Both the position numbers and the translations under genes were made by a program. From assembly GCA_003149065.1 (NCBI GenBank), contig QGFZ01000002.1, positions 62,001 to 126,000 of the forward strand: 64,000 nt of DNA, given 5' to 3'. Below are positions 25,164 to 34,419 of the stretch, piece after piece (positions within the stretch are counted from its first letter, which is position 1; the number at the start of each line of letters is the position of its first letter). Under the pieces are notes generated by a model. That model made no database searches and was not told the origin of the DNA. It saw only the letters and a list, made by a program, of their open reading frames with translations. The DNA comes from Ruminococcaceae bacterium R-25 (GTDB taxonomy: Bacteria; Bacillota; Clostridia; Saccharofermentanales; Saccharofermentanaceae).

Positions 25164-27533
25164 ATGAAAAATGTAGTGGTTGGGGCAGTATCTGCCGTAC
25201 TGTTATTTGCCATGGGCATGTCAATTGTAGCTTGCAACGTGAATGGCAAGAATAAAGGCGAGAAGATATCGGCAGATTCAGTCTGGTTCGACACCGACAT
25301 ATATAAGATCAATCTGGGGATAGATACGACCAGGGATGTCGACCAGACTGCTGCCTGGATCGCCGGAACTGATGACGAGAATATGGTGGTCGTAACCAAG
25401 GGCAGATATAAGATGCCCGCAAGTGTCAGAACTCTCGAAGAGGCAAGCGCTTATGTGATCGCGAAAGTTTCCGTGATCGACAAGAAGAATAACACGATGG
25501 TAAAGACGATCGATCTTAATGATGAGATCACTGCATCAGACGACATCAACAGCGCGGAATTGGAAGACGGAAAGCTTAAGATCAAGATCAGCAGCTATGA
25601 CATGAAGACCTATTCGGTCAAGACTATCGAAAAAGTGCTTGATATCGGAAGCGGAAAAGTAACTGAAACACACGATTTTTCGACCGAAATGGAGCGTCCG
25701 GCCGACAAGACATCTAAGGTTGGAGATTATAATGTTGATACCTTTATCAACTGGTCCGAAAACGGCTCTTCCTGCACTCTGGCCATCTATTCTCCTGATG
25801 GAGAAATGAAGAAAGCCGAGCTTAAAGAACAAGGGGCAGATATCTATGAGGTTCCCCTTATCTTGTCATTAGATGAGGAAACAGCCCTTGTTGCGGCTAC
25901 CACCAACGCAGGCATCAGGTTCTACTCACTTGACCTTAAGGAAGGTAAGATCAAGGACGCGGATCCTTCAGAATATGAATGGATCGATGCAGAATACTTA
26001 AGAGAGACAAAGACCATAAACGGCGAGCTATATTATTCGACACCTTTAGGACTTTATAAGATCGACATGGAAAAGAAAGCCACGGAGATGGTCCTTGATT
26101 ACGGCAGATGTGATTTGAACAGGTCACTTCTGGCATCACTTGAAATAACCGAAAAAACAGATGATACCTATGTGCTCTGCGGACAGAAGGATTACGACAT
26201 GAGATATGATGCGAACCTTGCTGCCACGGAGTTTTATATCGTTAAGCTCTCAAAGGCTGCGAAGAATCCTCATGCGGGCAAGACCGTTTTGGACCTCTAT
26301 GCTCCTTACGGACAGGTTGGCGAGACAATAAACGAAGCAATACTGAAGTTCAATAAGACAAACAAAGATTATTTTATTGAGGTCACAAACAAGTACACAA
26401 CGGTAAATTACGACGATTTTTCCGAAATAGACAGCGAAGACGAATACGAGAACATCACTTTGAATAAGGGTGCCAAGATGAGCAGCAGGCTCGCAATGGA
26501 CATTATGAACGGCGAGGGTCCTGACATCCTCATGAACACGAGCGATTACGGCCAGCTTAATAACGACAACTATCTTGTTGACCTGTCTCCTTATTTCAAC
26601 GATCTTGATAAGGACAAGTATTTTACGAATCTTATAGATGCTGCAAAAACAGACGGAAAGCTCTATCAGATGCCTGTCTGCTACACGATCAACGGTATCT
26701 TTACGGACAGGAAGAATGCCGGAAGTTCCGGTGTGGGTTTTACGACTGAAGAGTATCAGGAGTTTATTTCAGGAACGCTTAACGGTGAGGATCTTATAAC
26801 TTCCGGTCAGGCACATTATTTTGCAAAACTTTTCAGCGCCATGAGCGACAAGTTCATTAAAGACGGCAAGGCCGATTTTTCCGGCAGTGATTTTAAGGTC
26901 CTTGCAGATTACGTAAAAGACAACATCCCTGAAAAGGCCCCTTCATGGAGCACCTATAAGGGCCCTGAGATCAACAACAAAGCGGCATACATAAGCTGCT
27001 ACGCCATGAGCGGATATTTCTATGAGTTAGAAGAAATCAATGGCGATATCACTGTACTGGGTATCCCTTCAACTGACGGCAGGGGTCCGATGATCCAGGC
27101 ATATACATCGTTTGGCGTGTCTTCCCAGGCTTCGAATGTATCTGCATGTATAGAATTTATAAAGACCGTATTATCAGACGAGATCCAGGAAGAGCTCGCA
27201 ATGGAGGAGAATTATGTCCTTAACCGTGAGGCTTTCCATAAGGGCGGAATGGCTGCAGTAGAGTTTTACAACGGTCCTAAGGGAGATATGATCTTCGGAT
27301 TTGACCACATGACAGGCGAGCCTTTGAAAAACAGGATCAAGTTCTCGGAAAAGGATATCGATAACTTAGAATCCATTATTTCGAGCTGCTCTGTAATGTA
27401 TACCGATGACCAGGCGATAAACATCATCCTGATAGAGGAGATGCCGGCATATTTCCTGGGCCAGAAGGATCTGGATTCAGTAATAAAGATCACTCAGGAC
27501 AGGGTGCAAAAGGTGCTTGATGAAAGGAAATGA
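25164..27533 (+). CDS. Large solute-binding-like lipoprotein, paralogue 1 of 3
   Basis: A 789-residue lipoprotein whose signal peptide ends in IVAC (Cys at about residue 24). The N-terminal half (about 40-370) is made of short repeated beta-strand units (VSVIDKKNNTMVKTIDL, GLYKIDMEKK) and resembles a beta-propeller. The second half (about 375-789) resembles extracellular solute-binding proteins, with NGEGPDILMNTSDYGQLN, YQMPVCYTINGIFTD and GVGFTTEEYQEF. Binding proteins normally feed an ABC importer, but no permease or ATPase is adjacent. It lacks an insertion of about 30 residues before LGIPSxDGRGPM that paralogues 2 and 3 have. The site AAGGGGGATCAGG precedes the ATG. Confidence 0.82.
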   Translation: MKNVVVGAVSAVLLFAMGMSIVACNVNGKNKGEKISADSVWFDTDIYKINLGIDTTRDVDQTAAWIAGTDDENMVVVTKGRYKMPASVRTLEEASAYVIAKVSVIDKKNNTMVKTIDLNDEITASDDINSAELEDGKLKIKISSYDMKTYSVKTIEKVLDIGSGKVTETHDFSTEMERPADKTSKVGDYNVDTFINWSENGSSCTLAIYSPDGEMKKAELKEQGADIYEVPLILSLDEETALVAATTNAGIRFYSLDLKEGKIKDADPSEYEWIDAEYLRETKTINGELYYSTPLGLYKIDMEKKATEMVLDYGRCDLNRSLLASLEITEKTDDTYVLCGQKDYDMRYDANLAATEFYIVKLSKAAKNPHAGKTVLDLYAPYGQVGETINEAILKFNKTNKDYFIEVTNKYTTVNYDDFSEIDSEDEYENITLNKGAKMSSRLAMDIMNGEGPDILMNTSDYGQLNNDNYLVDLSPYFNDLDKDKYFTNLIDAAKTDGKLYQMPVCYTINGIFTDRKNAGSSGVGFTTEEYQEFISGTLNGEDLITSGQAHYFAKLFSAMSDKFIKDGKADFSGSDFKVLADYVKDNIPEKAPSWSTYKGPEINNKAAYISCYAMSGYFYELEEINGDITVLGIPSTDGRGPMIQAYTSFGVSSQASNVSACIEFIKTVLSDEIQEELAMEENYVLNREAFHKGGMAAVEFYNGPKGDMIFGFDHMTGEPLKNRIKFSEKDIDNLESIISSCSVMYTDDQAINIILIEEMPAYFLGQKDLDSVIKITQDRVQKVLDERK

Positions 27534-27581
27534 GCCGCTGTAAAGCGATTGAAATCTGCTTACCTTGTTTTTGCCACAAAT

Positions 27582-27615
27582 TTGATGCAGATTGTATATC
27601 TCGCGGTCTTACAAT
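27582..27615 (+). promoter_or_regulatory. Shared upstream block of paralogue 2
   Basis: TTGATGC (27582-27588), exactly 17 bp, then GTCTTACAAT (27606-27615). The same two words with the same spacing precede paralogue 3. The block probably contains the promoter or a regulator site and was copied with the gene. Confidence 0.55.
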
Positions 27616-27656
27616 CCATACTGTAAAACCAGAATTATGGATTAAGGAGATAGTTT

Positions 27657-30116
27657 ATGAAGAAACTTTCACTTAAGGCAGTATCTTGTGCTTTGATCGT
27701 TGCAATGGTCTTGCCGCTTGCAGCATGCAACAAGAACAAGAGCAAATCGAGGGAAAAGAGCCGCAGCGGCACTGTAATCGCAGCTGATGCTCCGTGGTTT
27801 GAAAGCTCTGTTATTAAATCACAGCCTGAGGTCGATACGAAAAAAGGCCTTGAATATGCTTCACAGGCACTCGCAGGTACCGATGACAAGTATGTCGGAA
27901 TCTACTCAAACGGCTACTACAAGATGCCTACAAACAACAACATTGACTGGGAGACATTCGATTACAGCAAGTACATGATCGCGTATCTCTCCTTAATGGA
28001 CAAAAAGACTGCCGAGACGGTCAAGAAGATCGACCTGTCCGAATACCTTCCCAAGAACGGTTATGTTGAACAGGTAAATTATTCTGACGGAAAGTTTAAT
28101 GTCCGCATCACATCTTTCGACTCCAAGTCCAGCCAGATGACTGTCAACAGTCTGGTTATAGATGCAATGAGCGGAAAGCTCGTTGATAAGAAAGAGATGC
28201 CTTACGACGAAGAGAGCGGCCGTTATTTTGACCATACTTTCGAGCTCGGTCTTTACACATTTAAGACTTCGATGAATTGGGACGAGAACGACAGGGCATA
28301 CTACAGCCTCTATATTTCTAAGGGTGAAGATTCAGATGTCAGGACCATCGAGCTCAAGGACAACGAGAAAAATATCTACGATGTGCCTATTGTCTTAAAA
28401 CTCAGTGATGACAAGTATCTTGCTGCTGCGAATTCAGATATGGACACGATCTATTATGAGATCGATGTCAATTCTTATACTGCAACGGCTGTAGATTCCA
28501 AGAAATATGAATGGCTTGATGCAAGAAACATCGGAAATACATTTGCAGGAAAAGACGGCACACTCTACTGTGTAACAGGCGGCGGCGTTTCAAAGATCGA
28601 TACCGAGAAAAAGAAACTGGAGGAGATCTTCAATTACAGCTGGTGCTCTGTAAACAGAGGATATATGTCATATATGCAGCTGGTTGAATGCTCTGAAGAT
28701 TCCATCGTGCTCTGGGGAGAAAAGCCAACAACAATGTATGTGCCCGGCGTTCCTACAGAATACATGCTTATCACATTGAACAGGGCTTCAACAAATCCTC
28801 ATGCAGGAAAGAAGATCCTGGAACTCTATGCTCCTTACAACAGTGTTGATATTAACATCGGTGAAGCGATCATTAAATTCAATGAGACTAACGGCAGTTA
28901 CTTCATTGAGGCTTCAGACCGTTACTCAGATTCAATTGACGATGACACAGATTATTCCAAGCTGAACAGTGATGACGACTGGCAGAGCTACAGCCTTAAG
29001 TACAACTCAAGCATGAGTAACGAACTCGCCATGGATATCTTAAACGGCGAGGGTCCGGACATCCTGCTCAACACAAGCGAGTACGGCCAGCTCAACAATA
29101 CAAACTATCTCGTAGACCTTAATACTTACATCGGAAATCTTGATTCAAACAAGTATTTCACAAATATCATCGAAGCATCCGAGACTGACGGAAAACTCTT
29201 CCAGCTGCCTCTCTGCTACATGATCAACGGCATCCAGACAGATGCTAAATATGCCGGTAAATCCGGTGTCGGTTTCACTACCGAAGAATATGAGAAGTTC
29301 TTAAAGGAAACATTAAACGGACAGGATGTCATCAATCTGGGCCAGGCAACTTATTTCTCAACGCTCTTCGGAACCATGAGCGATAAGTTCATAGTAAACG
29401 GCAAGGCTGATTTTACAGGTCCTGAGTTTGCTGCTCTCGCAGAATATGTTAAGTATAATGTTCCTGAAAAGGCTAGGTCCTGGGACGAGATGTATGGAAA
29501 TGATGAATCTGTAGCTTATGCTGTAGGCGCCATGACCTTCAAGGGCGACCGCGAGACAAACCAGATCGCAACGTATACATTAACTTACGGATATAACGGC
29601 TACTTCGCCCAGATCGCCCAGTTAAACGGTGCTACTGCGATCCTCGGACTTCCTTCCGCAGACGGCAGAGGACCGATGCTCCAGCCCTATATCTCTCTTG
29701 CTGTTTCCGCACAGTCTAAGAATGCAGATGCCTGCGGTGAATTCGTTAAGATGCTCATGACAGATGACGTTCAGATGGAACTCGGTACAGGCGGCAATTT
29801 CGTCCTTCTCAAAGAGGCATTCAGAAAAGGCGCAAAGGAAGCTGTTGAATTCATGAACGGCCCCGGCGGAGAAAGCTATTTGGGTTATGACAAAAACGAC
29901 CAGCCTTTGAGCAAAAAATTCAAGTTTTCAGACAAGAATATCGACGAACTCGAAAAGATCGTCAGCAGCATTTCACGTATGGATTCTGTAGACGCTGCGA
30001 TCAGCCTCATCCTTGTTGAAGAGATGCCGGCATACTTCTCAGGCCAGAAAGAGCTCGATCAGGTAGTTAAGATCGCTCAGGACAGAGCACAGAAAGTCCT
30101 GGCTGAGAGAGGATAA
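27657..30116 (+). CDS. Large solute-binding-like lipoprotein, paralogue 2 of 3
   Basis: An 819-residue paralogue of the preceding protein, with lipobox LAAC (Cys at about residue 23), the same propeller-like first half and the same solute-binding-like second half (NGEGPDILLNTSEYGQLN, GVGFTTEEYEKFL, LGLPSADGRGPML, VEEMPAYFSGQKELDQVVKIAQDR). It has the extra segment with VAYAVGAMTFKGDRE that paralogue 1 lacks. AAGGAGATAGTT precedes the ATG. It shares an upstream sequence block with paralogue 3, which suggests that these two arose by the more recent duplication. The ligand is unknown. Confidence 0.82.
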   Translation: MKKLSLKAVSCALIVAMVLPLAACNKNKSKSREKSRSGTVIAADAPWFESSVIKSQPEVDTKKGLEYASQALAGTDDKYVGIYSNGYYKMPTNNNIDWETFDYSKYMIAYLSLMDKKTAETVKKIDLSEYLPKNGYVEQVNYSDGKFNVRITSFDSKSSQMTVNSLVIDAMSGKLVDKKEMPYDEESGRYFDHTFELGLYTFKTSMNWDENDRAYYSLYISKGEDSDVRTIELKDNEKNIYDVPIVLKLSDDKYLAAANSDMDTIYYEIDVNSYTATAVDSKKYEWLDARNIGNTFAGKDGTLYCVTGGGVSKIDTEKKKLEEIFNYSWCSVNRGYMSYMQLVECSEDSIVLWGEKPTTMYVPGVPTEYMLITLNRASTNPHAGKKILELYAPYNSVDINIGEAIIKFNETNGSYFIEASDRYSDSIDDDTDYSKLNSDDDWQSYSLKYNSSMSNELAMDILNGEGPDILLNTSEYGQLNNTNYLVDLNTYIGNLDSNKYFTNIIEASETDGKLFQLPLCYMINGIQTDAKYAGKSGVGFTTEEYEKFLKETLNGQDVINLGQATYFSTLFGTMSDKFIVNGKADFTGPEFAALAEYVKYNVPEKARSWDEMYGNDESVAYAVGAMTFKGDRETNQIATYTLTYGYNGYFAQIAQLNGATAILGLPSADGRGPMLQPYISLAVSAQSKNADACGEFVKMLMTDDVQMELGTGGNFVLLKEAFRKGAKEAVEFMNGPGGESYLGYDKNDQPLSKKFKFSDKNIDELEKIVSSISRMDSVDAAISLILVEEMPAYFSGQKELDQVVKIAQDRAQKVLAERG

Positions 30117-30139
30117 GATCCTTAATAACAAAGATCAAA

Positions 30140-30177
30140 AGAGGGTTGTCTCGTGACAGAGATGACCCTCTTTTTTA
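30140..30177 (+). terminator. Terminator of paralogue 2
   Basis: AGAGGGTT and ACCCTCT flank an inner TCTC/GAGA stem and are followed by six T. Confidence 0.92.
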
Positions 30178-30233
30178 GTGTTTTCTTCCCTGAAATACAG
30201 CTGAAACCTCTTTACCTAAGTTTTGCCTATATA

Positions 30234-30267
30234 TTGATGCTGTTTAGATTTTAGAGGGTCTTACAAT
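30234..30267 (+). promoter_or_regulatory. Shared upstream block of paralogue 3
   Basis: TTGATGC (30234-30240), 17 bp, GTCTTACAAT (30258-30267), as upstream of paralogue 2. Further matches flank the block (TTACC and TTTTGCC before, AAAACCA after). Confidence 0.55.
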
Positions 30268-30310
30268 TCCTCTTGTTAAAACCATATTCAGGGGAAATGG
30301 AGATGATTCA

Positions 30311-32737
30311 ATGAAAAAGATAGCGCTAAAAGTGATGTCAGCAGCATTGGTATTTGCTACTGTTCTATCGGCAGCTGCATGCAACAAGAAAGAGAATCCC
30401 GACGACAACGGTTCGGGCATTCCTGAAGTAAGCCATAGAGGCCAGAAGATAGCAGCGGATTCACCGTGGTACGACAGCCAGACGACAACGATCAAGCCAA
30501 CGGTGGAAACAACAAAGAAGATCCAGAATCTCAGTCACAATTTCGCAGGAGCTGATGACAAGTATATTGTCATTCAGTCTTCCGGCAACTATCAGCTTCC
30601 GGATAATTTCGACTGGTCGAAATACAGCAGCAAGGATTGTGAGATTGCGCTTCTTACGGTTGTAGACAGGAGCACAAAGCAGATCGTAAGTTCTATTGAC
30701 CTTACCAAATACTACACTGATCAGAGCTATGTCGAAGCAATTGAATACACCAACGGACAGATCAAGGCCGCAATCTCAATTTACGATGCAGTTAACAATA
30801 TTTCCACCAGCACCGAATACTCATTCGATCCTGCTACCGGTAAGGAAACCGGCAAAAATGAACTTTCCGGATTATCTAATAACGGAAGAGTATTTAAGCT
30901 CGGTGATTATTCGGTATCACTTTCCATGCAGTGGCAGGAATATGAATACTACACAGTAACGGTCGATTCTTCTGACGGCGGGTCAACTTCAATTGACCTC
31001 ATGATACCGGGAAAGAACGTTTACGATATCCCTTCTGTTCTTGCTCTTGAAGACAACAAGGCTCTGCTTCCCGTAAGTGTTGAGAACGAGCAGTGCTTCT
31101 ATGAATTGGATCTTAAGGCAGGCACACTTAAAGAGCTGGATGCCAAGGATTTCGAATGGCTTAATACCAGTTATCTGTATTCTGCTTTTTCCGGCAAAGA
31201 CGGCGGCATCTATTACACGGCACCTGTCGGTATTGCAAAGATCGACATGAAGAATAAGAAAGTTGACCAGGTCTTCAATTACAGCTGGTGCGGCGAAAAC
31301 AGAAATCTTTTGAACTACCTTTCCATCGGCGACTGCTCTGAAGATTCATTCCTTCTCTGCGGCGGTTCGAACTATGGCACAGCTTATTCGAATTCCAGCA
31401 TTTCCGATTTCACCATTGTCGAATTAACAAGGGCAAAGCAGAATCCGAATGCCGGCAAGACGATAATGGAACTCTATGTGCCTTATGGTTATGTAAACGA
31501 AAAGATCGCTGACGCGATCATTAAGTTCAATGCTTCAAATCCTGACTATTTCATCGAAGTTTCCGGCCGTTATACGGACGATGAAGCTTACGAGAGCGGC
31601 CAGATGAACAATGAAGACGATTATCAGACAGCTACTCTTAACGGCGATGCGAAGATAAGTAACAAGCTTGCAATGGACCTCTTAAACGGCGAAGGTCCTG
31701 ACATCCTCATGAATGTCGCAAACTTAGGCCAGCTCAACAGTTCAAATTACCTTGTTGATCTCTCCAAATATACAGGCACCCTTGATAACGAAAAGTATTT
31801 CGCAAACATAGTAGAAGCTTCAAAGGTAAACGGACAGCTCTATCAGCTTACGCTCTGCTACGGTATCGAAGGCATTCAGACAGACAAGAAGTATGCCGGT
31901 GCATCAGGTGTCGGCTTCACGACAGAAGAATATAAGAAGTTCTTAAACGAAGAATTAAACGGAAAAGACGTAATCGCTTCAGGCCAGGCAATTTATTTCA
32001 CAAAGCTTTTCAATGCAATGAGCGATAAGTTCCTTGCAAATGGTAAGGCTGATTTCTCAGGTCCTGAGTTTGCAGAGCTCGCAGAATATGTTAAGGATAA
32101 CGTTCAGGCACAGGCAAAATCCTGGAACGATCCCGCTGCAGAAGACGGAGTTGCATATGCAGTCGGCGCAGTCGGAGCGATGGTCTTTAAGGGCGACAGA
32201 TCCATTTCAAACGGTCAGAAGGGTTTCTATACAACATGCTACGGAATCGGTTCTTATCTCTATGGTATTTCTGATCTGAAGGGCGGTTCTGCTATCCTGG
32301 GAATTCCGTCTGCAGACGGCAGAGGACCTATGTTCGTACCTCATGTATCAGTTGCAGTTTCCGCTCAGGCTATCAATGCGGATGCATGCGGTGAGTTTGT
32401 AAAGCTCCTTCTGTCAGAGGACATCCAGGAATCACTTGCTCTTAACGATGAGTTCGTATTGAGCCGTACCGCATACCGTAAGATTGCGCAGAAGGCAGTA
32501 GAATACTATAACGGTGAGGGCAGCTCCTCCGGCAAGCCGATCAAATTCTCACAGGAGAATATCGATGAGATGGAGAAGATCATTTCCAGCTGCACGAGAA
32601 GTAATACATGTGACGCTGCGATCAATCTGATCCTTATTGAAGAGATGCCGGCTTATTTCCTCGGCCAGAAGGATCTCAATTCTGTAGTTGCGATCGCTCA
32701 GGACAGAGTCCAGAAGGTATTGAGCGAGCGAGGATAA
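30311..32737 (+). CDS. Large solute-binding-like lipoprotein, paralogue 3 of 3
   Basis: An 808-residue member of the tandem family, with lipobox AAAC (Cys at about residue 24), the propeller-like first half (GKDGGIYYTAPVGIAKIDM) and the solute-binding-like second half (NGEGPDILMNVANLGQLN, GVGFTTEEYKKFLNE, LGIPSADGRGPMF). It ends, like its paralogues, in EEMPAYFLGQKDLNSVVAIAQDR. GGAGATGATTCA precedes the ATG. The three genes each have their own leader and are not overlapping, so they may be separately controlled and bind related ligands. Confidence 0.82.
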   Translation: MKKIALKVMSAALVFATVLSAAACNKKENPDDNGSGIPEVSHRGQKIAADSPWYDSQTTTIKPTVETTKKIQNLSHNFAGADDKYIVIQSSGNYQLPDNFDWSKYSSKDCEIALLTVVDRSTKQIVSSIDLTKYYTDQSYVEAIEYTNGQIKAAISIYDAVNNISTSTEYSFDPATGKETGKNELSGLSNNGRVFKLGDYSVSLSMQWQEYEYYTVTVDSSDGGSTSIDLMIPGKNVYDIPSVLALEDNKALLPVSVENEQCFYELDLKAGTLKELDAKDFEWLNTSYLYSAFSGKDGGIYYTAPVGIAKIDMKNKKVDQVFNYSWCGENRNLLNYLSIGDCSEDSFLLCGGSNYGTAYSNSSISDFTIVELTRAKQNPNAGKTIMELYVPYGYVNEKIADAIIKFNASNPDYFIEVSGRYTDDEAYESGQMNNEDDYQTATLNGDAKISNKLAMDLLNGEGPDILMNVANLGQLNSSNYLVDLSKYTGTLDNEKYFANIVEASKVNGQLYQLTLCYGIEGIQTDKKYAGASGVGFTTEEYKKFLNEELNGKDVIASGQAIYFTKLFNAMSDKFLANGKADFSGPEFAELAEYVKDNVQAQAKSWNDPAAEDGVAYAVGAVGAMVFKGDRSISNGQKGFYTTCYGIGSYLYGISDLKGGSAILGIPSADGRGPMFVPHVSVAVSAQAINADACGEFVKLLLSEDIQESLALNDEFVLSRTAYRKIAQKAVEYYNGEGSSSGKPIKFSQENIDEMEKIISSCTRSNTCDAAINLILIEEMPAYFLGQKDLNSVVAIAQDRVQKVLSERG

Positions 32738-32761
32738 AAAGTCAAAACCGATTAAAAGATT

Positions 32762-32793
32762 AAGGGCTGCCCGGTAATGGGCAGCCCTTTTAA
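32762..32793. terminator. Bidirectional terminator between convergent genes
   Basis: AAGGGCTGCCC and GGGCAGCCCTT form an 11-bp perfect stem with T-rich sequence on both sides. It serves paralogue 3 and the minus-strand coiled-coil gene. Confidence 0.9.
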
Positions 32794-32816
32794 GTTGCGA
32801 TTAGATTGAAAATAAA

Positions 32817-34133
32817 TTAAGCCTTGGCAGCAGGTCTTGTAGGAGTTGAAGATCCGGGTCTGCCTGTAGCGATAGGTGTTACGGGAGCTGCGGGTACTTC
32901 TTTCTTTACAGGCGCTTCGCTTGCGGAAGAATCAGCAGATAAAGACTTTGCTCTGAGCTTTGCGATCTCTTCTGCCTTGGCAGCAGCGATCCTTGCTTCT
33001 TCCTCAGCCTTAGCGGCAGCGGCCTTAGCCTTCTGCTCTGCGAGGAGAGCTGCCTGTCTTGCTTCTTCAGCCTTCTGAGCGGCGATGCGTGCTTCTTCGA
33101 TTGCCTTTTCAGCTGCGAGACGTGCTTCCTTCTCAGCCTTTTCAGCCGCAGCACGTGCATCTTCTTCAGCCTTCATCTGGTTAGCTGCGTCGAGGTCGTT
33201 CTGAGCCTTCTCGAGTGCGAGCTTAGCTGCTTCATATTCCTTGGAAGCTGCTTCTTCTTCCTGGGTAGCCGTAATTACGGCTGCCTTTGTATCCAGCTCG
33301 ACCTTCTCGGCTTCGATCCTTGCCTTCTCGTCGGTTTTTCTGCGCTCTGTGAGCTTTGCTTCCTCAGCAGTAAGAGCTGCAGCAGCCTTTTCTTCCTCTT
33401 CAGCCTTGGCAATAGCGATCTTTGCGAGTTCTTCTGCCTTGTTTGCAGCTGCACGTGCTTCTTCAGCTCGCTTTACTGCAGCCAAAGTAGCTTCCTTTGC
33501 GATGTTCTCGTTGCTGATGGACTTTTCTTCCTGCTTTCTTGCTGCTACGAGAGCTTCCTCAGCTGCCGTAACTGCGCTTCTGGCTTCGACAACCTTAGCT
33601 GCGGCTGCTTTTGCCTTTGAGCTTGCTCTGCGCTCTTCATTCTGTGCCCTTAAAGCAACAGACTGTGCGAGTGCCAATGCAGACTGTGCAGGGCTCCTTC
33701 CGGGAAGAGGCTGGCGCTCGATGGGCTTGCCCTCTGCGACTGCCTTTTCTTCTTCTTCGAGCTGCTCTGCTACGTACTGAGCATGGTTAACAGATGCGGA
33801 CTTCGGACGCTTGATCGGCGGTTTCAATCCCACAGGAGTAATTTCCTTCTTATCAGACTCCTGCTCTTCTTTGCGTGCGGCTTCTGCAGCCTTACGCATC
33901 TCGATCTGAGCCTTTGCAGCTTCAGCACGCTCTCTTGCGAGCTGTGCAGCTGTGGAATTAGACGTTGACGGACGTGTTGACTGTCCGCCCGGACGTCCGG
34001 ATGTCTGAAGATTAACGATGCCGGGATTAGCAGGTCTTACATTTTGACCTGAACCCTGACCGGCTCCCTGCGTAGCAAGACTGCCGTTTACACCGTCTTT
34101 TCCTTTAAAAACGTTGCCCAAAATGTTTGCCAT
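32817..34133 (-). CDS. Ala/Glu/Lys-rich coiled-coil protein
   Basis: A 438-residue protein without signal peptide or membrane segment. Residues 1-65 are Gly/Gln/Ser-rich, 65-120 contain a basic helix, and about 125-405 form a long, nearly uninterrupted coiled coil built of AEEARxAAxKAEE-type phrases. The C-terminus is Ser/Pro/Thr-rich. The composition recalls TolA-like or filament-forming proteins, but the family is not identified and low complexity makes similarity unreliable. It may form an intracellular scaffold, perhaps related to the similarly coiled flotillin. A good promoter lies at 34195-34222. GGGGGCAACGGG precedes the ATG. Confidence 0.8.
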   Translation of the reverse strand: MANILGNVFKGKDGVNGSLATQGAGQGSGQNVRPANPGIVNLQTSGRPGGQSTRPSTSNSTAAQLARERAEAAKAQIEMRKAAEAARKEEQESDKKEITPVGLKPPIKRPKSASVNHAQYVAEQLEEEEKAVAEGKPIERQPLPGRSPAQSALALAQSVALRAQNEERRASSKAKAAAAKVVEARSAVTAAEEALVAARKQEEKSISNENIAKEATLAAVKRAEEARAAANKAEELAKIAIAKAEEEEKAAAALTAEEAKLTERRKTDEKARIEAEKVELDTKAAVITATQEEEAASKEYEAAKLALEKAQNDLDAANQMKAEEDARAAAEKAEKEARLAAEKAIEEARIAAQKAEEARQAALLAEQKAKAAAAKAEEEARIAAAKAEEIAKLRAKSLSADSSASEAPVKKEVPAAPVTPIATGRPGSSTPTRPAAKA

Positions 34134-34194
34134 CCCGTTGCCCCCTGAATGTCAAGCTTTTGTAAAGATTTTGTTAATTCTCATTACTAAATTT

Positions 34195-34222
34195 ATTATA
34201 CTTTGCATATTTCATTTTTCAA
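34195..34222 (-). promoter_or_regulatory. Promoter of the coiled-coil gene
   Basis: On the minus strand, TTGAAA (34222-34217), a 16-bp spacer and TATAAT (34200-34195). Confidence 0.78.
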
Positions 34223-34336
34223 GACACTTTGAATAGCGAAACAATCTTTTTTGAGGACATTTTCGAGCAGTTCGAACAAAAAATTATTTTATTAGGGAAA
34301 ATATTCCGAAAAGCAGGTCTTTTTGTTTAGAAATAC

Positions 34337-34365
34337 TTTACACGGAGTTTAGCAGGGAGTATAAT
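34337..34365 (+). promoter_or_regulatory. Promoter of the XRE-pot operon
   Basis: TTTACA (34337-34342), a 17-bp spacer and TATAAT (34360-34365), 55 bp before the regulator gene. Confidence 0.85.
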
Positions 34366-34413
34366 CGCACACGTTGGAGTTAAGTAGTAGTAAACCCAAA
34401 GTTTAGGACAGGC
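34343..34413 (+). promoter_or_regulatory. Possible operator for the XRE regulator
   Basis: AGTTTAG followed by a CAGG word occurs in the promoter spacer (near 34346) and again near 34400. TAAAC (34391-34395) and GTTTA (34401-34405) form an inverted repeat with a 5-bp centre. These are plausible binding sites for autoregulation. Confidence 0.4.
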
Positions 34414-34419
34414 AAGATT

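Noticed and set aside
33241-33780. 179-codon plus-strand frame opposite the coiled-coil gene
   Set aside because: It is a Ser/Ala-rich mirror of the coiled-coil codons, with no ribosome binding site.
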